Positions 58,609-64,000 of a DNA stretch of 64,000 nucleotides are shown in pieces. The stretch is from Saccharofermentans sp. (GTDB taxonomy: Bacteria; Bacillota; Clostridia; Saccharofermentanales; Saccharofermentanaceae). Where the stretch lies: contig JAILMW010000022.1 in NCBI GenBank assembly GCA_024692235.1, positions 1-64,000 of the forward strand. Reading direction: 5' to 3'. Position 1 is the stretch's first letter, and each line of letters starts with the position of its first letter. The notes below the pieces were generated by a model that did not search any database, was not told where the DNA came from, and worked only from the letters and a program-made list of their open reading frames with translations. A program made the translations under genes and the position numbers.

Positions 58609-59933
58609 AGCGCGAAATGAAATGCTTCCAGAGCGCGAAGAAGAGGCCTTAGGGGTTCGATGTCCCTTGGGACCTTGCTCATTATGACTACTACGTAGGG
58701 GCCGTTATATGCATATACCACACCACCGTCTACCGTAGTGGTGTGGGAAGGATCCTCGTCTACGAGCCATCCTGCCTTCGATCTTGTCACATACTGATCT
58801 CCCAGCTCGCTGTGAATAAGAGAGTAAACGGGCTCTTCGAACCATGCGCCCGCAGTGGGACCGAATTCCTCAGTCTCGAAGAACTGGTATGTGCGCATCC
58901 AAAGTGCGGTCATCATCCTGGTGGAGACATGAGGATACTTGTAGCGGAAAGGCTCGGGGTCTATGCCGATCTCTTCGCACCATTCCTGTATATATGTCCT
59001 TCTGTATTGATTATTAAGGGCCGTGTAGGCGTCATTATCTGAGTTGACCAGCATGTTGGTGATGGTGCTTTCCCAGGAAGCTGCCCCCTCCGGGTCGTAA
59101 CTTGCAAAACTGGCGGCAAAAGGCCCCTTTATGGAACTTGCAGTGTAGAATTCCTGATCTATGTTGTAGACGATGCCTTCACCGGTATTTATATCCAGGA
59201 GCATGAAGCCGAATTCGCGGTTTGCTTCCGTTAAGGTATCCATGGCAGTGAACAGCATTTCGAGAGTAGCCTCGGAGGGGATGACTCCGCCTATGGTCAT
59301 GGGCTCGGTCGTATCTCCTATGGCATTTATGGTGTCGTACCACTCTTCTATCTCCATATGGCGGTCTGCTTCGAAAGCGGGAAGCACGCCGTAAGCGGAG
59401 CACGTCTCGGCGAAGTATTCGTTCTGCATTATAAGGTCCGCTATCTTATTTCGCGGCATGCCGTCATTCATCATTCCGACAAGAAACCTTACCGTATGAT
59501 CTCCCGCGGGGATCCCTCGAAATGTAAGAAAGCACTTCCTTATAAAAAGGTCGTCATCTATATTGAGTGACGTAAATTCCGGAGAGGATATGTAGTCTTC
59601 TATATAGCCGTTTACCGTACCTGCCCCGGATGCTATAAGGCATGCGTCCTCGTAGCAGGCTTCGGGATCTACCGTATCGCCTGAAAGCTCGGATAAGAAC
59701 TGTCCCAGAAGTATGGAGACAGCAGTCTCCCTTGATAAAGCGGTCTCGGAAGGGCCTTCGGAAGAAGGCTGAACAACAGCGGTATCCGAAGGTACCGGTC
59801 CTGAAGCTAAAACGGTATTTGACGGCGAAGTATCCCCCGGATGCAACAGGTTGCATCCGACTGACGTTCCTGCCGCGAAGAGCAATGCAAGGGACGCGGA
59901 TAATGCCTTTATCTTATTGTCATACCTTCCCAT
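58605..59933 (-). CDS. DUF4214-beta-lactamase-fold serine hydrolase lipoprotein
   Basis: A 442-residue secreted protein. A lipoprotein signal ends in SVGC, then a Ser/Pro-rich spacer. A DUF4214-like region (about 80-190; IEDYISSPEFTSLN, MPRNKIADLIMQNEYFAETC) is followed by a class A beta-lactamase-like domain with the three catalytic motifs: S-x-x-K in ASSIKGPF, SDN in NSDNDAY, and KAG (instead of KTG) in SKAGW. It may hydrolyse beta-lactams or act on peptidoglycan; the missing omega-loop Glu is not clear. No ribosome site is visible; TAAAAT lies eight bases before the ATG. Confidence 0.85.
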   Translation of the reverse strand: MGRYDNKIKALSASLALLFAAGTSVGCNLLHPGDTSPSNTVLASGPVPSDTAVVQPSSEGPSETALSRETAVSILLGQFLSELSGDTVDPEACYEDACLIASGAGTVNGYIEDYISSPEFTSLNIDDDLFIRKCFLTFRGIPAGDHTVRFLVGMMNDGMPRNKIADLIMQNEYFAETCSAYGVLPAFEADRHMEIEEWYDTINAIGDTTEPMTIGGVIPSEATLEMLFTAMDTLTEANREFGFMLLDINTGEGIVYNIDQEFYTASSIKGPFAASFASYDPEGAASWESTITNMLVNSDNDAYTALNNQYRRTYIQEWCEEIGIDPEPFRYKYPHVSTRMMTALWMRTYQFFETEEFGPTAGAWFEEPVYSLIHSELGDQYVTRSKAGWLVDEDPSHTTTVDGGVVYAYNGPYVVVIMSKVPRDIEPLRPLLRALEAFHFAL

Positions 59934-59999
59934 CAACTCACATTTTAATATATCGTCGTCTATATAAATAATACATTTACATTACGGTAACATGTGTCC

Positions 60000-60028
60000 T
60001 ACACATAAAGGAATATTGATAGTATAAT
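60000..60028 (+). promoter_or_regulatory. Promoter of a short structured leader transcript
   Basis: TACACA (60000-60005), 17 bases and TATAAT (60023-60028), 15 bases before a strong AAAGGAGA. Confidence 0.7.
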
Positions 60029-60057
60029 CATAGTAGATCTCTAAAGGAGAAACGCTT

Positions 60058-60186
60058 ATGGATAAGTATCGCAGAAGCACCATTACGGCTCTGACCTTGA
60101 GAAAGGCCGATACTTATATGCAGAGAGGTCTTGTTAAGACGCATTACCGTGCGTCTTTTTATTTTCTTAGGGAAACTTACATCTAA
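60058..60186 (+). CDS. Small ORF overlapping a terminator (candidate leader peptide)
   Basis: A 42-codon frame (MDKYRRSTITALTLRKADTY...) with an excellent AAAGGAGA eight bases before the ATG and its own promoter. The stop (60184-60186) lies beyond an intrinsic terminator at 60136-60165. If the RNA terminates the frame is cut short; if ribosomes translate it they run over the terminator stem. It may therefore be a leader peptide whose translation allows read-through into the thioesterase gene 25 bases later. No amino acid is clearly enriched, although Arg and Lys are frequent. A real small protein cannot be excluded. Confidence 0.6.
   Translation: MDKYRRSTITALTLRKADTYMQRGLVKTHYRASFYFLRETYI
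60062..60165 (+). ncRNA. Structured leader RNA with three-way junction and terminator
   Basis: ATAAGTATCG (60062-60071) pairs perfectly with CGATACTTAT (60108-60117). Inside lie CAGAAGC/GCTCTG and CCTT-GAGA-AAGG, the latter with a GNRA loop, giving a three-way junction. AAGACGCA (60136-60143) and TGCGTCTT (60150-60157) then form a terminator followed by TTTTTATTTTC. It matches no riboswitch class I can recall. Confidence 0.6.
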
Positions 60187-60210
60187 ATATTCGGTAAAGG
60201 CGGTGATCTT

Positions 60211-60618
60211 ATGACGATCGAACAGTTACTCGGTATCAGGGAAGGCGAGGCAGGTCTTGCCAATTACCTCGGAGTTCATGAGGTGCGTGTAGGCAACGAC
60301 GGAAGCGTAGCCGTAGACATGAAGATAACCAAGGATCACTTGAATCCCAGAGGCATGGTACACGGCGGTACTATATCCGCTTTGTGCGACATCGCCATCG
60401 GATGCTACCATGCGTCCAAGGGAGAGGAAGCCGTGGCTTTAAGTTCCGAGCTTCATTTCTTTAAGCCCGGCCTTGACGGTTCTACGTTGACCGCTACCGT
60501 ATACGAGAGGAAGAAGGGTCATACGATCTGCACTTTCCTTATAGAGGTAAGAGATGACAGCGGACGTCATGTTGCTGACGGAATGTATACCACATACAAG
60601 TCCGGTTCAAAGGAATAA
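60211..60618 (+). CDS. PaaI-type hotdog thioesterase
   Basis: A 135-residue single hotdog domain. GMVHGGTISALCDIAIGCYHAS is the catalytic and CoA-binding block (HGG and the acidic Asp on the central helix), and VALSSELHFFKPGLDGSTLTATVYERKKGHTICTFLIEVRDDSGRHVADGMYTTY completes the fold. Members hydrolyse acyl-CoA esters, often aromatic or hydroxylated ones. AAAGGCGG precedes the ATG. The leader RNA upstream may control it. It sits 24 bases before the diguanylate cyclase gene, so both are likely co-transcribed. Confidence 0.9.
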   Translation: MTIEQLLGIREGEAGLANYLGVHEVRVGNDGSVAVDMKITKDHLNPRGMVHGGTISALCDIAIGCYHASKGEEAVALSSELHFFKPGLDGSTLTATVYERKKGHTICTFLIEVRDDSGRHVADGMYTTYKSGSKE

Positions 60619-60642
60619 AAGAGCGGCGAGGATAAGAGGAAG

Positions 60643-62949
60643 ATGGGACGAAGACTTAATATCGGGTTCCTGGTGGATGACCTGAATAACTACTTTTCGA
60701 ATCAGGCCTGCAAGGGTGCGGAACTGGCGGCTAAGGCGCTGGATGCCAATCTCTTTATCTACCCCGGACATTACATCGGAAAGCCCGACGGCAGGAGCGA
60801 AGATATCGAGTTCGAATATCAGTATAATTCCGTATTTTCTCTTCCTAATGAGAATAATGTTGATATCCTCTACGTGCTCCTGGGCACCATCGGATCGAGG
60901 GCGGAACTTGAACTTCAAAAGGAGTTTTTGGATAAGCTTCCCGATGTTCCCAAAGTCACGTTATTTGCCGAAGTCGAAGGCTATCCTTCGGTGACATTCG
61001 ACAATAAGAGCGGATTCGGAAGAGCACTTCTTCACCTTATAACCAAGCACGGTGCCAAGAAGATAGGCCTGGTGTCAGGTCCGAGGACCAATAAGGACGC
61101 AAGAGAAAGGCTCGATGCCTTTACGGAAGTAATGAAGCAGAACGGTCTTGAAGTGTCGGATGACCTTATCGTCTTCGGCGACTTCACCGAAGACAGCATG
61201 GGGGTTACAAGAGAGCTCCTTGATAGAAATCCCGATCTTGATGCTATCATGTTCGCCAATGATCTTATGGCTTTAGGGGCCTATAAGATCTTCGAGGAAA
61301 GAGGGATAAAGGTCGGCAGGGACATTCTCGTAGCAGGCTTTGACGACGATATCTTCTCGTCTTCAATGACTCCTCCGTTAACTACCGTCGAGGCAAGTTC
61401 CGCGGATCTTACCTACAAGGCAATGCTCGATGCTCCGAGCTATATAAGCGGACATGCGTCAGGCAATATCTCGGTAGACACATATATCGTTCAGCGTAAT
61501 TCCTGCGGCTGCAGCGGACTTGATGTCGACGGATTGAAGGAGAGGTTCAATCTTACGGATCTTGACAGTGAGAAGAAGGCCTGCCTTGATTCTCTTAAGG
61601 ACTATATGTTCGGAGTCTTCAGCGAAGATGAGCAGGCCTTGAAGGTCAAGGGCAGCTTTGACGGATTCTGCGATGCGTATATCGATTTTATACAGGGGCA
61701 GAGCAATAAGGAGATCCTGGATTCGGCCTTCAGGAAGGTAGTCGATTCGGATATCCTGACCTATGTCGGAACGGAGAAGCTCTTTAATGTCCTTCAGACT
61801 TTGCAAAATGCCGGAAGCGAGAGACTTCCGGGGGAGATAGGGACCGTCACCGTGGACGCATTATTCTCCGAGTTTTACCGCCTCCTGTCCCTTAAGGGTT
61901 TAAGCCTTGCGGGAACTCATATGAGTAAGAGAGATAAGGTGTCACGCCTCGTCAATCGCCAGACCGGCGAGATCTTTACCATGGGAGGGCGAGACTCCAT
62001 ACCCTACGATCACCTGCTGGAAGGCCTTAACAGCGTCGGCTTCGAAGGATCGTACCTTTATATGTTCCAGGGTAATCTCAAACATACCGCAGACGAGGAG
62101 TGGAGATGTCCCAAGTCGGTGCTCCTTATGGCATTTGCCGACGAGTATGGTGTTCATATGCCTCAGGAGGAGATGATGCTCCTTCGTACCGAAAGGCTGT
62201 TTACCAACGAATTCATAAGCGACGATCGAAGACACACCATGACGGTATTTCCTCTCTTCGTGGGAGAGGACCTCTACGGCTTTATCGTAAATGAGCTTGA
62301 TACTTCTGATCTTGCCAACGTATCTCTTGTTGCTTATCAGCTGTCCGTATCCATCAAGTCCCTTCTTATGATCGAGGAGCAGAACCGCGTCAAGAGAGAG
62401 CTTCAGACATCTCTTGAACAGTTCATGCGCGACAACAGCCTTCTTACGAAGGAAGCAAGGCAGGATGAGCTTACGGGCCTTTATAACAGGCGAGGCTTCC
62501 TTGAAGATGCTCGAACGGCAATAGCAGACCCTTTAAACCGCGGCAAGAATGCCATCATCTGCTATGCGGATATGGATAACCTTAAGATGATCAACGATAA
62601 GTTCGGTCACGACGACGGAGATTTTGCCTTAAGAGAGACTGCGTCGATCCTTACAGATACCTTCAGAAATACCGATATCCTGGGTAGGATCGGAGGAGAC
62701 GAGTTCGTTGTTTTCGCTCTTGTAGGCGGTCTTGAGGATTACGAGAGATCTATAAAGGAGAGGATCGAGATCATAACGAAGAAGCATAACGAACAGGCGG
62801 GCAAGGAGTATCCCGTGGAGATGAGCGTAGGTATCTGCGAGTTTATATGCGCTGATACCGTCGACATATTCGCACTGCTTGAAGAAGCTGACGAGAAGCT
62901 CTATGTCGAGAAGACGGAAAAGAAGCGTAAGAACGGATCGTACAGGTGA
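60643..62949 (+). CDS. LacI-like sugar sensor fused to diguanylate cyclase
   Basis: A 768-residue cytosolic protein. Residues 1 to about 290 are a type 1 periplasmic-binding fold as in LacI-family regulators (RLNIGFLVDDLNNYFSNQACKGAEL, GLVSGPRTNKDARERLDAF, AIMFANDLMALGAYKIFEERGIKVGRDILVAGFDD, PPLTTVEAS). They lack the N-terminal helix-turn-helix and any signal peptide. A middle GAF-like region (about 440-585) and a coiled coil follow. The GGDEF domain (about 600-768) has DELTGLYNRRGF, YADMDNLKMINDKFGHDDGD and an intact GRIGGDEFVVF. It should make c-di-GMP in response to a sugar-like ligand. AAGAGG lies before the ATG. Confidence 0.9.
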   Translation: MGRRLNIGFLVDDLNNYFSNQACKGAELAAKALDANLFIYPGHYIGKPDGRSEDIEFEYQYNSVFSLPNENNVDILYVLLGTIGSRAELELQKEFLDKLPDVPKVTLFAEVEGYPSVTFDNKSGFGRALLHLITKHGAKKIGLVSGPRTNKDARERLDAFTEVMKQNGLEVSDDLIVFGDFTEDSMGVTRELLDRNPDLDAIMFANDLMALGAYKIFEERGIKVGRDILVAGFDDDIFSSSMTPPLTTVEASSADLTYKAMLDAPSYISGHASGNISVDTYIVQRNSCGCSGLDVDGLKERFNLTDLDSEKKACLDSLKDYMFGVFSEDEQALKVKGSFDGFCDAYIDFIQGQSNKEILDSAFRKVVDSDILTYVGTEKLFNVLQTLQNAGSERLPGEIGTVTVDALFSEFYRLLSLKGLSLAGTHMSKRDKVSRLVNRQTGEIFTMGGRDSIPYDHLLEGLNSVGFEGSYLYMFQGNLKHTADEEWRCPKSVLLMAFADEYGVHMPQEEMMLLRTERLFTNEFISDDRRHTMTVFPLFVGEDLYGFIVNELDTSDLANVSLVAYQLSVSIKSLLMIEEQNRVKRELQTSLEQFMRDNSLLTKEARQDELTGLYNRRGFLEDARTAIADPLNRGKNAIICYADMDNLKMINDKFGHDDGDFALRETASILTDTFRNTDILGRIGGDEFVVFALVGGLEDYERSIKERIEIITKKHNEQAGKEYPVEMSVGICEFICADTVDIFALLEEADEKLYVEKTEKKRKNGSYR

Positions 62950-63001
62950 TTTGAAAATCATATAGTCTCTTATTATTTAAATATTGATAAATTTCGATCA
63001 T

Positions 63002-63037
63002 TGAGCCGCCACTTGTCTGGCGGCTCATGTATTTTTT
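63002..63037 (+). terminator. Terminator after the diguanylate cyclase gene
   Basis: TGAGCCGCCA (63002-63011) pairs perfectly with TGGCGGCTCA (63018-63027), then TGTATTTTTT. Confidence 0.92.
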
Positions 63038-63199
63038 ACAACATTTGAGAGAGGTTCTGTGGTACATTAGAAATTGGCTTATGTTGAGAAATTGCGTCTT
63101 CATCCGGGTGCATATCCGATGGAGTGCGAATATGCGTCGCGGTCAGGCGGCGTATTTGTCATAAGCCTCGCAGATGAACATCAAAATGGGAGGCTATTC

Positions 63200-63994
63200 A
63201 TGAAATACAGTTATTACCCCGGATGTACCCTTAAGAACAAGGCACAGGATCTTGACGTGTATGCAAGACGTGCCGCGGTCGCTCTCGGGTTTGAACTGGA
63301 AGAGATCCCCGAATGGCAGTGTTGCGGCGGAGTTTATCCTATGGGCACGGACGAGATCGCTACCAAGCTTTCTTCCGTAAGAGCTCTTAACTACGCCAAG
63401 GAGCAGGGACAGGACCTTATCACACTCTGTTCCGCTTGCCACCACGTTCTTAAGCGCGTCAACGACGACATGAAGAATGTTCAGGACATCTCTGACAGAG
63501 CAAACAACTACATGGGACTTGATGAGCCCTATAAGGGAGAGACAACAGTCGTACATTTCCTTGAGGTCCTTCGCGACAGGATCGGATTCGATGAGATCGC
63601 CAAGAAGGTCGTTAATCCCCTTACAGGCAAGAAGATCGGCGCTTATTACGGCTGCCTCGTTCTTCGTCCCGGAAAGATCTTGGAGTTCGATGATCCCGAA
63701 GATCCCAAGATCATGGAAGATTTTATAAGAGCCCTTGGTGCAGAGCCCGTTATCTATCCTTACAGGAACGAGTGCTGCGGAGCTTACAGCTCCTTGAAGG
63801 AAGGCGGCGTATCTCAGGAGAGGACAAAGCTTATCTTCGATTCCTCCAACGGATTCGGTGCCGATATGCTCATTACGGCTTGCCCCCTTTGTATGTATAA
63901 CCTTAACAAGTCTGAAGCAGACAGTAAGGTTCCCGTTTATTATTTCACAGAGCTTCTTGCAGAGGCTCTCGGAGTAAAGGAGGGTAACTCATGA
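63200..63994 (+). CDS. hdrB: Heterodisulfide reductase subunit B (HdrB-like)
   Basis: A 264-residue protein with two CCG domains. The first has Cys9 (YYPGCT), Cys41-Cys42 (WQCCGG), Cys77 and Cys80 (CSAC). The second has Cys in YYGCLVLRPGK, NECCGAY and ACPLC. These bind the non-cubane 4Fe-4S clusters that split disulfides in methanogen HdrB. In Clostridia, HdrB-like subunits work with HdrA/HdrC and FloxABCD-type bifurcating complexes, linking ferredoxin and NADH to another carrier. The ATG at 63200 follows GGGAGG; an upstream in-frame extension has no site and no homology. The stop overlaps the next start. Confidence 0.92.
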   Translation: MKYSYYPGCTLKNKAQDLDVYARRAAVALGFELEEIPEWQCCGGVYPMGTDEIATKLSSVRALNYAKEQGQDLITLCSACHHVLKRVNDDMKNVQDISDRANNYMGLDEPYKGETTVVHFLEVLRDRIGFDEIAKKVVNPLTGKKIGAYYGCLVLRPGKILEFDDPEDPKIMEDFIRALGAEPVIYPYRNECCGAYSSLKEGGVSQERTKLIFDSSNGFGADMLITACPLCMYNLNKSEADSKVPVYYFTELLAEALGVKEGNS

Positions 63995-64000
63995 CAAAGC
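63991..64000 (+). CDS. Start of the next gene, cut by the window edge
   Basis: The final ten bases (ATGACAAAGC) begin a reading frame overlapping the hdrB stop by four bases (ATGA), with GGAGG upstream at about 63979-63983. By operon logic it would be another Hdr/Flox subunit, but only three codons are visible. Confidence 0.5.

Noticed and set aside
63074..63199. A 42-residue N-terminal extension of HdrB
   Set aside because: It has no ribosome site, and the family starts at MKYSYYPGC, which follows GGGAGG.

Overview
The window reads as a chromosomal segment of a Gram-positive, probably anaerobic Bacillota bacterium, most likely class Clostridia and gut or rumen associated. The evidence is the strong GGAGG-type ribosome sites, a T-box and an FMN riboswitch, a butyrate kinase with a phosphotransacetylase, HdrB, an OhrR/glutathione peroxidase pair, YesM/YesN-type sugar sensing, lipoprotein signals and DUF4214 and EF-hand surface proteins. 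No phage, transposase, CRISPR array or rRNA was seen. Placement below class is a guess.

Layout. 0-3.3 kb: a truncated secreted EF-hand protein and a large HTH-cupin-acyl-CoA ligase behind a T-box whose specifier reads best as isoleucine. 3.4-10.5 kb: an SDR protein, Maf, a degenerate GGDEF-EAL protein, a HAD phosphatase, an esterase, riboflavin transporter RibU with its FMN riboswitch, and a D,D-carboxypeptidase lipoprotein. 10.5-16.2 kb: glmU-pth-mfd and tRNA-Arg(CCG). 16.2-25.2 kb: small membrane, zinc-ribbon, GNAT, GrpB and SUFU genes, and an ohrR-gpx operon with a clear operator. 25.2-27.6 kb: a DUF1294-phosphoesterase fusion and pheA, which is preceded by a Phe-rich leader peptide and an attenuator. 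28.2-35.2 kb: a sugar-sensing locus (lipoprotein binding protein, AraC-type response regulator, YesM-type kinase, anchored binding protein) and an intracellular GH43, with no transporter. 35.3-37.7 kb: buk-pta followed by an array of GTACA-N6-TGTAC palindromes. 38.2-42.7 kb: a response regulator-ABC-permease-permease-kinase operon. 42.7-49.6 kb: a membrane TIR protein with a predicted propeller ectodomain, an NrnA-like DHH phosphoesterase, a GT2 and a CPBP protease. 49.8-53.5 kb: a TIM-barrel-acyl-CoA ligase fusion and an acyltransferase. 53.5-58.6 kb: a LnrLMN/LnrJK-like ABC exporter with its NarL-type two-component system. 58.6-64 kb: a DUF4214-beta-lactamase-fold lipoprotein, a short structured transcript with a small ORF, a PaaI thioesterase, a LacI-like sensor fused to a diguanylate cyclase, and hdrB.

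Two themes recur. Expression is often controlled in the RNA leader: a T-box, an FMN riboswitch, a Phe leader-peptide attenuator, a candidate translation-coupled leader at 60.0 kb and a possible hairpin switch before buk. Several genes also have a promoter -10 box only 6-8 bases before ATG and no ribosome site, which suggests leaderless mRNAs. Metabolically, two unusual multidomain acyl-CoA ligases, buk-pta, a thioesterase and HdrB point to short- and branched-chain acid and ferredoxin-linked metabolism. The most noteworthy candidates are the Ile-type T-box on an acyl-CoA ligase, the apparently leaderless pheL attenuator, the membrane TIR-propeller protein, the TIM-barrel-ligase fusion and the 60.0 kb leader.
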